Shown: positions 1 to 12,879 of the stretch, piece after piece | Layout of the letters: every line of letters begins with the position of its first letter | How positions within the stretch are numbered: the stretch's first letter is position 1 | Source of the DNA: Schoenoplectus triqueter | Taxonomy: Eukaryota; Streptophyta; Magnoliopsida; Poales; Cyperaceae | Direction: 5' to 3' | DNA: 64,000 nt | Assembly: GCA_964058805.1 (NCBI GenBank) | Contig: CAXKVV010002168.1 | Span: forward strand, 362,555 to 426,554 | Notes under the pieces: generated by a model | What the model saw: the letters and a program-made list of their open reading frames with translations, nothing else | The model's database searches: none | What the model was told of the DNA's origin: nothing | Program-made: the position numbers and the translations under genes

Positions 1-3000
1 CGGGTATCGTTTTCACGTTTTGCGCGCTCGAACTCATTTTCGACGGTACCGAGGGCGTCGGGTCCCGTTTTCATGTTTTGCGTGCCCGGACTCGTTTTCG
101 GCGGTACAGAGGGCGTCGGGACCTGTTTTAATGTTTTGCGCGCCCGGACTCATTTTCGGCGGTCTCGAGGGCGTCGAGTATTGTTTTCACGTTTTGCGCG
201 CCCGAACTCTTTTTCGGCGGTACCAAGGGCGTCGGGTATCGTTTTCATGTTTTGCGCGCCCGAACTCATTTTCGGAGGTACCGAGGGCGTCGGGTCCCGT
301 TTTCATGTTTTGCGCGCGTGGACTAGTTTTCGGAGGTACCGAGAGCGTCGGGTCCCGTTTTCATGTTTTGCGCGCCCGGACTCGTTTTCAGCGGTACCTA
401 GGGCGTCGGGTCCCGTTTTCACGTTTTGCGTTCCCGGACTCGTTTTCGGCGATATCAAGGGCGTCGGGTCCCGTTTTAATGTTTTGCGCGCCCGGACTCG
501 TTTTCGGCGGTCTCGAGGGCGTCGGGTATCGTTTTCATGTTTTGCGCGCCCGAACTTATTTTCGGCGGTCTCGAGCGCGTCGGGTATCGTTTTCATGTTT
601 TGCGCGCCCGAACTTCTTTTCGGCGGTACCGAGGGCGTCGGGTCCCGTTTTCACGTTTTGCGCGCCCGGACTCGTTTTCGGCGGTACCGAGGGCGTCGGG
701 TCCCGTTTTCACGTTTTGCGCGACCGGACTCGTTTTCGGCGGTACCGAGGGCGTCGGGTCCCGTTTTCACGTTTTGCGCGCCCGGACTCGTTTTCGGCGG
801 TACAGAGGTTGTCGGGTCCCGTTTTAATGTTTTGCGCGCCCGGACTCGTTTTCGGCGGTCTCGAAGGCGTCGGGTCTCGTTTTCGACGGTACCGAGGGCT
901 TCGTGTCACATTTTCTTGTTTTGCGCGCCCGGACTCATTTTCAGCGGTACCTAGGGCGTCGGGTCCCTTTTTCATGTTTTGCGCGCCCGGACTCGTTTTA
1001 GACAGTACCGAGGGCGGTACCTAGGGCGCCGGGTCCCGTTTTCTTGTTTTGCACGCCCGGACTCATTTTCGGCGGTACCGAGAGCGTCGGGTCCCGTTTT
1101 CACGTTTTGCGCGCCCGGACTTGTTTTCGGCGGTACCGAGCTCGTCGGGTCCTGGACTCATTTTCGGCGGTATCGAGGGCGTCGGGTATCGTTTTCACGT
1201 TTTGCGCGCCCGAACTCATTTTCGACGGTACCGAGGGCGTTGGGTCCCGTTTTCATGTTTTGCGCGCCTGGACTCGTTTTCGGTGGTACCGAGGGCGTCG
1301 GGTCCCGTTTTCACGTTTTGCGTTCCCGGACTCGTTTTCGGCGGTCTCGAGGGCGTCGGGTATCGTTTTCACGTTTTGCGCGCCCGAACTCATTTTCGAC
1401 GGTACCGAGGGCGTCGGGTCCCGTTTTCATGTTTTGCGTGCCCGGACACGTTTTCGGCGGTACAGAGGGCGTCGGGACCTGTTTTAATGTTTTGCGCGCC
1501 CGGACTCATTTTCGGCGGTCTCGAGGGCGTCGAGTATTGTTTTCACGTTTTGCGCGCCCGAACTCTTTTTCGGCGGTACCAAGGGCGTCGGGTATCGTTT
1601 TCATGTTTTGCGCGCCCGAACTCATTTTCGGAGGTACCGAGGGCGTCGGGTCCCGTTTTCATGTTTTGCGCGCGTGGACTAGTTTTCGGAGGTACCGAGA
1701 GCGTCGGGTCCCGTTTTCATGTTTTGCGCGCCCGGACTCGTTTTCGGTGGTACCGAGGGCGTCGGGTCCCGTTTTCACGTTTTGCGTTCCCGGACTCGTT
1801 TTCGGCGATATCGAGGGCGTCGGGTCCCGTTTTAATGTTTTGCGCGCCCGGACTCATTTTCGGCGGTCTCGAGGGCGTCGGGTATCGTTTTCATGTTTTG
1901 CGCGCCCGAACTTATTTTCGGCGGTCTCGAGCGCGTCGGGTATCGTTTTCATGTTTTGCGCGCCCGAACTTCTTTTCGGCGGTACCGAGGGCGTCGGGTC
2001 CCGTTTTCACGCTTTGCGCGCCCGCACTCGTTTTCGGCGGTACCGAGGGCGTCGGGTCCCGTTTTCACGTTTTGCGCGACCGGACTCGTTTTCGGCGGTA
2101 CAGAGGGCGTCGGGTCCCGTTTTCACGTTTTGCGCGCCCGGACTCGTTTTCGGCGGTCTCGAAGGCGTCGGGTCTCGTTTTCGACGGTACCGAGGGCTCG
2201 TGTCACATTTTCTTGTTTTGCGCGCCCGGACTCATTTTCAGCGTTACCTAGGGCGTCGGGTCCCTTTTTCATGTTTTGCGCGCCCGGACTCGTTTTAGAC
2301 AGTACCGAGGGCGGTCCCGTTCTCAAGTTTTGGAGGTACGTCGGGTATCGTTTTCATGTTTTGCGCGCCCGAACTCCTTTTCGGAGGTACCGAGGGCGAC
2401 GGGTCCCGTTTTCATGTTTTGCGCGCTCGGACTCGTTTTCGACGGTACCGAGGGCGTCGGGTCTCGTTTTATCGTTTTGCGTGCCCGGACTTGTTTTCGG
2501 CGATATCGAGGGCGTCGGGTCCCGTTTTAATGTTTTGCGCGCCCGGACTCATTTTCGGCGGTGTCGAGGGCGTCGGGTATCGTTTTCATGTTCTGCGCAC
2601 CTGAACTCATTTTCGGCGGTACCGAGGGCGTCGGGTCCCGTTTTCATGTTTTACGCGCCCGGACTCGTTTTCGTCGGTACCGAGGGCGTCGGGTCCCGTT
2701 TTCATGTTTTGCGCGCCCGGACTCGTTTTCGGCGGTACCGAGGGCGTCGGGTATCGTTTTCTTGTTTTGCGCGCCCGAACTCATTTTCGGCGGTACCGAG
2801 GGCGTCGGGTCCTGTTTTCATGATTTTGGCGCATGGACTAGTTTTCGGAGGTACCGAGGGCGTCGGCTCCCGTTTTCATGTTTTGCGCGCCCGGACTCGT
2901 TTTCAGCGGTACTGAGGGCGTCGGGTATCGTTTTCACGTTTTGCGCTCTCGGACTCGTTTTTGACGGTAACGAGGGCGCCGGGTCCCGTTTTCTTGTTTT

Positions 3001-4168
3001 GCACGCCCGGACTCATTTTCGGCGGTACCGAGAGCGTCGGGTCCCGTTTTCACGTTTTGCGCGCCCGGACTTGTTTTCGGCGGTACCGAGCTCGTCGGGT
3101 CCTGGACTCATTTTCGGCGGTATCGAGGGCGTCGGGTATCGTTTTCACGTTTTGCGCGCCCGAACTCATTTTCGACGGTACCGAGGGCGTTGGGTCCCGT
3201 TTTCATGTTTTGCGCGCCCGGACTCGTTTTCGGTGGTACCGAGGGCGTCGGGTCCCGTTTTCACGTTTTGCGTTCCCGGACTCGTTTTCGGAGGTCTCGA
3301 GGGCGTCGGGTATCGTTATCACGTTTTGCGCGCCCGAACTCATTTTCGACGGTACCGAGGGCGTCGGGTCCCGTTTTCATGTTTTGCGTGCCCGGACTCG
3401 TTTTCGGCGGTACAGAGGGCGTCGGGACCTGTTTTAATGTTTTGCGCGCCCGGACTCATTTTCGGCGGTCTCGAGGGCGTCGAGTATTGTTTTCACGTTT
3501 TGCGCGCCCGAACTCTTTTTCGGCGGTACCAAGGGCGTCGGGTATCGTTTTCATGTTTTGCGCGCCCGAACTCATTTTCGGAGGTACCGAGGGCGTCGGG
3601 TCCCGTTTTCATGTTTTGCGCGCGTGGACTAGTTTTCGGAGGTACCGAGAGCGTCGGGTCCCGTTTTCACGTTTTGCGTTCCCGGACTCGTTTTCGGCGA
3701 TATCGAGGGCGTCGGGTCCCGTTTTAATGTTTTGCGCGCCCGGACTCGTTTTCGGCGGTCTCGAGGGCGTCGGGTATCGTTTTCATGTTTTACGCGCCCG
3801 AACTTATTTTCGGCGGTCTCGAGCGCGTCGGGTATCGTTTTCATGTTTTGCGCGCCCGAACTTCTTTTCGGCGGTACCGAGGGCGTCGGGTCCCGTTTTC
3901 ACGTTTTGCGCGCCCGGACTCGTTTTCGGCGGTACCGAGGGCGTCGGGTCCCGTTTTCACGTTTTGCGCGACCGGACTCGTTTTCGGCGGTACAGAGGGC
4001 GTCGGGTCCCGTTTTCACGTTTTGCGCGCCCGGACTCGTTTTCGGCGGTCTCGAAGGCGTCGGGTCTCGTTTTCGACGGTACCGAGGGCTTCGTGTCACA
4101 TTTTCTTGTTTTGCGCGCCCGGACTCATTTTCAGCGGTACCTAGGGCGTCGGGTCCCTTTTTCATGTT

Positions 4169-7100
4169 TTGCGCGCCCGGACTCGTTTTAGACAGTACCG
4201 AGGGCGGTCCCGTTCTCAAGTTTTGGAGGTACGTCGGGTATCGTTTTCATGTTTTGCGCGCCCGAACTCATTTTCGGAGGTACCGAGGGCGACGGGTCCC
4301 GTTTTCATGTTTTGCGCGCTCGGACTCGTTTTCGGCGGTACCGAGGGCGTCGGGTCTCGTTTTATCGTTTTGCGTGCCCGGACTTGTTTTCGGCGATATC
4401 GAGGGCGTCGGGTCCCGTTTTAATGTTTTGCGCGCCCGGACTCATTTTCGGCGGTGTCGAGGGCGTCGGGTATCGTTTTCATGTTCTGCGCACCTGAACT
4501 CATTTTCGGCGGTACCGAGGGCGTCGGGTCCCGTTTTCATGTTTTACGCGCCCGGACTCGTTTTCGTCGGTACCGAGGGCGTCGGGTCCCGTTTTCACGT
4601 TTTGCGCGCCCAGACTCGTTTTCGGCGGTACCGAGGGCGTCGGGTATCGTTTTCTTGTTTTGCGCGCCCGGACTCGTTTTCGGTGGTACCGAGGGCGTCG
4701 GGTCCCGTTTTCACGTTTTGCGTTCCCGGACTCGTTTTCGGAGGTCTCGAGGGCGTCGGGTATCGTTTTCACGTTTTGCGCGCCCGAACTCATTTTCGAC
4801 GGTACCGAGGGCGTCGGGTCCCGTTTTCATGTTTTGCGTGCCCGGACTCGTTTTCGGCGGTACAGAGGGCGTCGGGACCTGTTTTAATGTTTTGCGCGCT
4901 CGGACTCATTTTCGGCGGTCTCGAGGGCGTCGAGTATTGTTTTCACGTTTTGCGCGCCCGAACTCTTTTTCGGCGGTACCAAGGGCGTCGGGTATCGTTT
5001 TCATGTTTTGCGCGCCCGAACTCATTTTCGGAGGTACCGAGGGCGTCGGGTCCCGTTTTCATGTTTTGCGCGCGTGGACTAGTTTTCGGAGGTACCGAGA
5101 GCGTCGGGTCCCGTTTTCACGTTTTGCGTTCCCGGACTCGTTTTCGGCGATATCGAGGGCGTCGGGTCCCGTTTTAATGTTTTGCGCGCCCGGACTCGTT
5201 TTCGGCGGTCTCGAGGGCGTCGGGTATCGTTTTCATGTTTTGCGCGCCCGAACTTATTTTCGGCGGTCTCGAGCGCGTCGGGTATCGTTTTCATGTTTTG
5301 CGCGCCCGAACTTCTTTTCGGCGGTACCGAGGGCGTCGGGTCCCGTTTTCACGTTTTGCGCGCCCGGACTCGTTTTCGGCGGTACCGAGGGCGTCGGGTC
5401 CCGTTTTCACGTTTTGCGCGACCGGACTCGTTTTCGGCGGTACAGAGGGCGTCGGGTCCCGTTTTCACGTTTTGCGCGCCCGGACTCGTTTTCGGCGGTC
5501 TCGAAGGCGTCGGGTCTCGTTTTCGACGGTACCGAGGGCTTCGTGTCACATTTTCTTGTTTTGCGCGCCCGGACTCATTTTCAGCGGTACCTAGGGCGTC
5601 GGGTCCCTTTTTCATGTTTTGCGCGCCCGGACTCGTTTTAGACAGTACCGAGGGCGGTCCCGTTCTCAAGTTTTGGAGGTACGTCGGGTATCGTTTTCAT
5701 GTTTTGCGCGCCCGAACTCATTTTCGGAGGTACCGAGGGCGACGGGTCCCGTTTTCATGTTTTGCGCGCTCGGACTCGTTTTCGGCGGTACCGAGGGCGT
5801 CGGGTCTCGTTTTATCGTTTTGCGTGCCCGGACTTGTTTTCGGCGATATCGAGGGCGTCGGGTCCCGTTTTAATGTTTTGCGCGCCCGGACTCATTTTCG
5901 GCGGTGTCGAGGGCGTCGGGTATCGTTTTCATGTTCTGCGCACCTGAACTCATTTTCGGCGGTACCGAGGGCGTCGGGTCCCGTTTTCATGTTTTACGCG
6001 CCTGGACTCGTTTTCGTCGGTACCGAGGGCGTCGGGTCCCGTTTTCACGTTTTGCGCGCCCAGACTCGTTTTCGGCGGTACCGAGGGCGTCGGGTATCGT
6101 TTTCTTGTTTTGCGCGCCCGAACTCATTTTCGGCGGTACCGAGGGCGTCGGGTCCTGTTTTCATGATTTTGGCGCGTGGACTAGTTTTCGGAGGTACCGA
6201 GGGCGTCGGCTCCCGTTTTCATGTTTTGCGCGCCCGGACTCGTTTTCAGCGGTACCGAGGGCGTCGGGTATCGTTTTCACGTTTTGCGCTCTCGGACTCG
6301 TTTTTGACGGTAACGAGGGCGCCGGGTCCCGTTTTCTTGTTTTGCACGCCCGGACTCATTTTCGGCGGTACCGAGAGCGTCGGGTCCCGTTTTCACGTTT
6401 TGCGCGCCCGGACTTGTTTTCGGCGGTACCGAGCTCGTCGGGTCCTGGACTCATTTTCGGCGGTATCGAGGGCGTCGGGTATCGTTTTCACGTTTTGCGC
6501 GCCCGAACTCATTTTCGACGGTACCGAGGGCGTTGGGTCCCGTTTTCATGTTTTGCGCGCCCGGACTCGTTTTCGGTGGTACCGAGGGCGTCGGGTCCCG
6601 TTTTCACGTTTTGCGTTCCCGGACTCGTTTTCGGAGGTCTCGAGGGCGTCGGGTATCGTCTTCACGTTTTGCGCGCTCGAACTCATTTTCGACGGTACCG
6701 AGGGCGTCGGGTCCCGTTTTCATGTTTTGCGTGCCCGGACTCGTTTTCGGCGGTACAGAGGGCGTCGGGACCTGTTTTAATGTTTTGCGCGCCCGGACTC
6801 ATTTTCGGCGGTCTCGAGGGCGTCGAGTATTGTTTTCACGTTTTGCGCGCCCGAACTCTTTTTCGGCGGTACCAAGGGCGTCGGGTATCGTTTTCATGTT
6901 TTGCGCGCCCGAACTCATTTTCGGAGGTACCGAGGGCGTCGGGTCCCGTTTTCATGTTTTGCGCGCGTGGACTAGTTTTCGGAGGTACCGAGAGCGTCGG
7001 GTCCCGTTTTCATGTTTTGCGCGCCCGGACTCGTTTTCGGTGGTACCGAGGGCGTCGGGTCCCGTTTTCACGTTTTGCGTTCCCGGACTCGTTTTCGGCG

Positions 7101-7627
7101 ATATCGAGGGCGTCGGGTCCCGTTTTAATGTTTTGCGCGCCCGGACTCGTTTTCGGCGGTCTCGAGGCCGTCGGGTATCGTTTTCATGTTTTGCGCGCCC
7201 GAACTTATTTTCGGCGGTCTCGAGCGCGTCGGGTATCGTTTTCATGTTTTGCGCGCCCGAACTTCTTTTCGGCGGTACCGAGGGCGTCGGGTCCCGTTTT
7301 CACGTTTTGCGCGCCCGGACTCGTTTTCGGCGGTACCGAGGGCGTCGGGTCCCGTTTTCACGTTTTGCGCGACCGGACTCGTTTTCGGCGGTACCGAGGG
7401 CGTCGGGTCCCGTTTTCACGTTTTGCGCGCCCGGACTCGTTTTCGGCGGTACAGAGGTTGTCGGGTCCCGTTTTAATGTTTTGCGCGCCCGGACTCGTTT
7501 TCGGCGGTCTCGAAGGCGTCGGGTCTCGTTTTCGACGGTACCGAGGGCTTCGTGTCACATTTTCTTGTTTTGCGCGCCCGGACTCATTTTCAGCGGTACC
7601 TAGGGCGTCGGGTCCCTTTTTCATGTT
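4169..7627. repeat. Higher-order repeat copies within the 58-bp satellite
   Basis: A distinctive junction of shortened monomers (GACAGTACCGAGGGCGGTCC, then a truncated copy with GGAGGTACGTCGGG) recurs in near-identical context at about 2276, 4169, 5619 and 7628. Spacings are 1893, 1450 and 2009 bp; 1450 is exactly 25 monomers. The 4169 and 5619 copies appear identical over their first 330 bp and then diverge by loss of a block. A parent unit of about 34 to 35 monomers (about 2.0 kb), with shorter deletion derivatives, explains the spacing. The exact unit definition needs a dot plot. Confidence 0.7.
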
Positions 7628-9804
7628 TTGCGCGCCCGGACTCGTTTTAGACAGTACCGAGGGCGGTCCCGTTCTCAAGTTTTGGAGGTACGTCGGGTAT
7701 CGTTTTCATGTTTTGCGCGCTCGAACTCATTTTCGGAGGTACCGAGGGCGACGGGTCCCGTTTTCATGTTTTGCGCGCTCGGACTCGTTTTCGGCGGTAC
7801 CGAGGGCGTCGGGTCTCGTTTTATCGTTTTGCGTGCCCGGACTTGTTTTCGGCGATATCGAGGGCGTCGGGTCCCGTTTTAATGTTTTGCGCGCCCGGAC
7901 TCATTTTCGGCGGTGTCGAGGGCGTCGGGTATCGTTTTCATGTTCTGCGCACCTGAACTCATTTTCGGCGGTACCGAGGGCGTCGGGTCCCGTTTTCATG
8001 TTTTACGCGCCCGGACTCGTTTTCGTCGGTACCGAGGGCGTCGGGTCCCGTTTTCACGTTTTGCGCTCCCGGACTCGTTTTCGGCGGTACCGAGGGCGTC
8101 GGGTATCGTTTTCTTGTTTTGCGCGCCCGAACTCATTTTCGGCGGTACCGAGGGCGTCGGGTCCTGTTTTCATGATTTTGGCGCGTGGACTAGTTTTCGG
8201 AGGTACCGAGGGCGTCGGCTCCCGTTTTCATGTTTTGCGCGCCCGGACTCGTTTTCGGCGGTACCGAGGGCGTCGGGTCTCGTTTTCACGTTTTGCGCTC
8301 TCGGACTCGTTTTTGACGGTAACGAGGGCGCCGGGTCCCGTTTTCTTGTTTTGCACGCCCGGACTCATTTTCGGCGGTACCGAGAGCGTCGGGTCCCGTT
8401 TTCACGTTTTGCGCGCCCGGACTTGTTTTCGGCGGTACCGAGCTCGTCGGGTCCTGGACTCATTTTCGGCGGTATCGAGGGCGTCGGGTATCGTTTTCAC
8501 GTTTTGCGCGCCCGAACTCATTTTCGACGGTACCGAGGGCGTTGGGTCCCGTTTTCATGTTTTGCGCGCCCGGACTCGTTTTCGGTGGTACCGAGGGCGT
8601 CGGGTCCCGTTTTCACGTTTTGCGTTCCCGGACTCGTTTTCGGCGGTCTCGAGGGCGTCGGGTATCGTTTTCACGTTTTGCGCGCCCGAACTCATTTTCG
8701 AAGGTACCGAGGGTGTCGGGTCCCGTTTTCATGTTTTGCGTGCCCGGACTCGTTTTCGGTGGTACAGAGGGCGTCGGGACCTGTTTTAATGTTTTGCGCG
8801 CCCGGACTCATTTTTGGCGGTCTCGAGGGCGTCGAGTATTGTTTTCACGTTTTGCGCGCCCGAACTCTTTTTCGGCGGTACCAAGGGCGTCGGGTATCGT
8901 TTCCATGTTTTGCGCGCCCGAACTCATTTTCGTCGGTACCGAGGGCGTCGGGTCCCGTTTTCATGTTTTGCGCGCGTGGACTAGTTTTCGGAGGTACCGA
9001 GAGCGTCGGGTCCCGTTTTCATGTTTTGCGCGCCCGGACTCGTTTTCGGTGGTACCGAGGGCGTCGGGTCCCGTTTTCACGTTTTACGTTCCCGGACTCA
9101 TTTTCGGCGATATCGAGGGCGTCGGGTCCCGTTTTAATGTTTTGCGCGCCCGGACTCTTTTTCGGCGGTCTCGAGGGCGTCGGGTATCGTTTTCATGTTT
9201 TGCGCGCCCGAACTTATTTTCGGCGGTACCGAGGGCGTCGGGTCCCGTTTTCACGTTTTGCGCGCCCGGACTCGTTTTCGGCGGTACCGAGGGCGTCCGG
9301 TCCCGTTTTCACGTTTTGCGGGCCCGGACTCGTTTTCGGCGGTACCGAGGGCGTCGGGTCCCGTTTTCACGTTTTGCGCGCCCGGACTCGTTTTCGGCGG
9401 TACCGAGGTTGTCGGGTCCCGTTTTCATGTTTTGCGCGCCCGGACTCGTTTTCGGCGGTACCGAGGGCGGTCCCGTTTTCAAGTTTTGCGCGCCCGAACT
9501 CGTTTTCGACGGTACCGAGGGCGTCGGGTCCCGTTTTCATCTTTTGCGCGCCCGGACACATTTTCGGCATTACCGAGGGCGTCGGGTATCGTTTTCATGT
9601 TTTGCGCGCCCGAACTCATTTTCGGCGGTACCGAGGGCGTCGGGTCCCGTTTTCATGTTTTGTGCGCGTGGACTAGTTTTCGGAGGTACCGAGGGCGTCG
9701 GGTCCCATTTTCATGTTTTGCGCGCCCGGACTCGTTTTCGGCGGTACCGAGGTTGTCGTGTCATATTTTCTTGTTTTGCGCGCTCGGACTCGTTTTCGGC
9801 GGTA

Positions 9805-9809
9805 CCCAG
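9805..9809. repeat. Target-site duplication, left copy (CCCAG)
   Basis: CCCAG directly precedes the TG of the left LTR and is found again at 15522-15526 directly after the CA of the right LTR. A 5-bp duplication is usual for Ty3/gypsy integration. It falls inside a satellite monomer, so the insertion split an existing array. Confidence 0.93.
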
Positions 9810-10471
9810 TGATAGCGTTCGAGCTATGAATCGTCCTAGGACACGCACACGTTCAACTATAAAATCACAACTGGAGGATACTCTCAACTCACAGCAGGAT
9901 AAAAGAGGAGATAAACTCAACTCAAGATAAACTTTTTCATAATAATTCAACAAGTGAGTTTACATTCAGAAATTAGGCTTTATATAGCCATACAACTCAA
10001 CTCTAGAAACTTCCTACTAATTAATAACTCCTTAACTATTTTTGCAAATTTCAAAACACAATAAAAATAACATTAACTACTACTGTTAATTCCAAAATAT
10101 AATTAAAACATAGAAAGACTCAAAGACAAGTTTCAAGAAACTAAATGCTGGCTGGCTCCTCAGTAACCACGCTCACTTGACACGAGGTTTTGACCAAGAA
10201 GACTCTGCAATCTGGAGAAACTTAAAACACAAAAAAGATAGTCCATTTCATCATCTAATCACAAAAATTTGAATCACCCAAATCCGAGTTATTATGAGAG
10301 AGTTATGCCCAAAATACTGGCCCAGTACGAATCTGTCCAGAAAGCTGTTGTTTCGTAAATTAATTGTATATATGACTTGGGCCTGGTTCTTCAAACTGAG
10401 AACTGGTTCAGAACTTGCTTCCTTGATCATGAGAGTTCACATGTAGACCTGCCATGACTTGATCGCCATCA
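9810..10471 (-). repeat. 3' LTR of the CRM-like element
   Basis: 662 bp with TG...CA ends, the same length as the partner at 14860-15521. In element orientation it lies downstream of integrase. The last codons of the integrase frame (stop at 10408) are encoded here. A TATATAAAG box on the minus strand is at 9978-9986. Confidence 0.95.
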
Positions 10472-12150
10472 TTCTCCCCTGGTTGAAAAGAACTCGCCCA
10501 CGAGTTCGGCTCATTTTCGCCATGGTATGGAGAAAGATCCTTCACATTGAATGTGGATGAAACACCATAATCTCCGGAAAGCTCCACCTTGTAAGCATTG
10601 TCACCTATGCGCTGCAAGATTTTAAACGGTCCATCACCACGGTGCTTGAGCTTTGCATTGCGCCCAGGTGGAAATCTCTCCTTGCTCAAATGCACCCACA
10701 CAAGATCATCTTCTTTGAAAATCACAGCCCTTCGGTGCTTGTTAGCTTGTCTTTCATACTTCTGATTTTGCTTCTCAATCCTCTTGCTGACTTGTTCATG
10801 CAAGTCCTTGATTGCTTTAGCACGCTCATCCGCATCTCCACTATAGCTATGGCTGATTGGCAATGACACAAGATCAAGAGGAGTCTTTGGATTGCATCCA
10901 TACACCACTTCAAAAGGGCTTTTACCTGTCGTCTTGCTGTTGGACCTGTTGTAAGCGAATTCAGCTTGAGGTAGAACAAGGTCCCATTGGCATATGTTAT
11001 CACCCACCAAACTTCTCAACAGATTGCCCAAACTCCGATTCACAATCTCAGTTTGGCCATCGGTTTGAGGATGATAGGCTGAACTAAACTGCAGCTTTGT
11101 ACCCATCTTACGCCAAAGTGTTCTCCAAAAATGCCCAACAAACTTCGGGTCTCTGTCAGATGTTATGGTATTTGGAATGCCATGCAACTTCACTATCTCC
11201 TTGAAATAAAGATCAGCTATGTTAGTGGCATCCATCATTTTTGCACAAGGAACAAAGTGCGCCATTTTAGAGAACCGATCAACCACCACCATGATTGAAT
11301 CTTTGCTGCGTTGAGTTCGGGGCAATCCCATCACAAAGTCCATGCTCACATCTTTCCACGGTGCATTAGGAACAGGAAGGGGAGTATAAAGTCCAGAATT
11401 TTGAGACTTTGTTTTTGCTAGATGGCAAGTTCTACATCTCAAAATGTAATGGTTCACATCCTTCATCATTTTAGGCCAATAGAAACGGTCTTGGAGTAAT
11501 GCACCAGTTTTATCTCGTCCAAAATGACCACTTAACCCACCATCATGAACCTCTTTAATGATCTGCCACCTCAAAGAACAATTCGGTACGCACAAACGGT
11601 TGCCATAGAAAATATATCCATCATTCACCACAAATTCTTTATATGGCCCTTTTGCACATTCAACTTTTATCATGCCAAAGAACTCATCATCAGAATACAA
11701 CTCCTTGATCACTTCAAACCCAAGAACATTTACCTTCATTGTGGACAGCAAAGAATGCCTCCTACTTAAAGCATCCGCCACTTGATTTGAAGCACCACTT
11801 TTATGCTTGATGTGGAATGTGTAGCCTTGTAAAAATTCCACCCACCTTGCATGCCTTGGTTTGAGCTTGTGCTGCCTATTTATGAACTTCAGCGCCTCAT
11901 GGTCGGAGTAGATAATGAACTCCTTGGAAATGAGGTAGTGTCTCCAATACCCAAGAGCTCGGACAATTGCATAGAACTCCTTGTCATATGTAGTGTAGTT
12001 CTTACGTGAATCTGAAAGCTTTTCACTAAAGAAGGCAATAGGTCGACCTTCTTGATTGAGAACCGCACCAATGCCAACACCAGATGCATCACATTCAAGC
12101 TCAAAAATATTCTCAAAGTCGGGCAAAGTAAGAATTGGGGCTGCTGTCAT
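10408..12150 (-). pseudogene. CRM-like pol, RNase H and integrase part
   Basis: This 580-codon open stretch is the C-terminal half of a broken polyprotein. RNase H comes first, with the ECDASG start motif, DKEFYAIV, YSDHEAL and QVADALSRR. Integrase follows, with an HHCC zinc region around residues 205 to 250, the catalytic D of MDFVMG, the second D of TSDRD and the E of QTEIVNR. The tail contains HRGDGPFKIL, DNAYKVEL and TFNVKDLSPYH, a CRM-type C-terminal motif; I see no aromatic-cage chromodomain. About 20 final residues are encoded within the 3' LTR. The frame is continuous with the RT stretch upstream except for a TAG at 12211-12213, so no authentic start codon is expected at 12150. All visible catalytic residues are present, but the copy is a pseudogene. 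Confidence 0.9.
10472..10484 (-). other. Polypurine tract of the CRM-like element
   Basis: On the minus strand the sequence reads ACCAGGGGAGAA directly before the 3' LTR. Its position and purine bias fit the plus-strand primer of reverse transcription. The tract also lies inside the integrase reading frame. Confidence 0.8.
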
Positions 12151-12210
12151 CTTCTCCTTAATGAGTTGAAAGCTCTTTTCAGCTTCCTTTGTCCATTTGA
12201 ATACTCCTTT

Positions 12211-12879
12211 CTAGCACTCGGTGATTGGAGAGACAAGAGTGCTGAAATCTCGAATGAACCGGCGATAAAATGAGGCCAATCCATGAAAACTCCTCACATC
12301 GTGAATGTTGGTTGATATTGGCCATGAAATAATTGCATCCACCTTAGAAGGATCAACATGAATACCCTCAGCTGAAACCACATAGCCTAGAAACACCAAG
12401 TTGCTGGTTAGAAACTCGCACTTCTTGAGGTTGATGTAGAGTTTCTGTTCAGCTAGCACTTCAAAGACTTGGCGAAGGTGTTCCAAATGCTCTTCTTTAC
12501 CCGTGCTATACACGAGTATATCATCAAAATAGACCACCACAAATCTGCCAATAAAAGACTTAAACACCAAATTCATTATTCTCATAAAAGTACTAGGAGC
12601 ATTAGAGAGTCCGAATGGCATCACCAACCACTCAAACAATCCATCACGGGTCTTAAATGCCGTCTTCCATTCATCACCAGGCCTCATACGAATCTGATGG
12701 TACCCACTTCTAAGATCAATCTTTGAAAACACACTAGCACCATGGAGCTGATCTAGCATGTCATCTAGACGAGGAATAGGGAAGCGATACTTGATAGTAA
12801 TCTTGTTGACCGCTCTACTATCCACACACATGCGAAAAGAACCATCTTTCTTTTGGCACAAGCAAGGCTGGAACTGCAC
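12211..12879 (-). pseudogene. CRM-like pol, reverse transcriptase part
   Basis: An open stretch of 222 codons covering the RT fingers and palm: [15 protein letters not shown], the [13 protein letters not shown] block, [13 protein letters not shown] and the catalytic [11 protein letters not shown] near residue 117. It then runs into FLGYVVS and the connection region. It ends at an in-frame TAG (12211-12213) before RNase H. At the upstream end the frame differs by one nucleotide from gag-protease. The change lies near 12846-12852, in the A-rich codons preceding the DGSF motif. This is a single-nucleotide frameshift lesion relative to the family. Confidence 0.9.

Larger units (their letters stand above)
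1..9809. repeat. 58-bp GC-rich satellite, left block
   Basis: About 169 tandem copies of a 58-bp monomer. Landmarks in order are GAGGGCGTCGGGTCCCG, TTTTCAYGTTTTGCGCGCCC, GGACTCRTTTTCGGCGGTACC. A typical copy has about ten CpG and a KpnI-type GGTACC. Variants such as GGTCTC or GATATC in place of GGTACC mark monomer subtypes that recur in the same order, so the array has higher-order structure. Some monomers are shortened to about 37 bp by a 21-bp deletion between two CCC runs (for example near 1150, 3100, 6440 and 8450). No stop codon occurs in the plus frames of the typical monomer, which creates very long spurious ORFs. The block is interrupted at 9810 by an LTR element and resumes at 15522. 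I do not recognise the satellite family. Confidence 0.97.

Noticed and set aside
5904..8789. 961-codon open reading frame (and many similar ones) in the 58-bp satellite
   Set aside because: Its product is a 58-residue tandem repeat that mirrors the DNA monomer, the same sequence is open in several frames, and it is arginine-rich with no known domain. It is a by-product of stop-free satellite DNA.
1..9809. CRISPR-like array (regular repeats)
   Set aside because: Monomers are directly adjacent with no unique spacers and no cas genes, and the window is a plant genome.
10642..11087. Plus-strand ORFs opposite the CRM-like integrase
   Set aside because: They are shadows of the minus-strand pol frame with no domain of their own.
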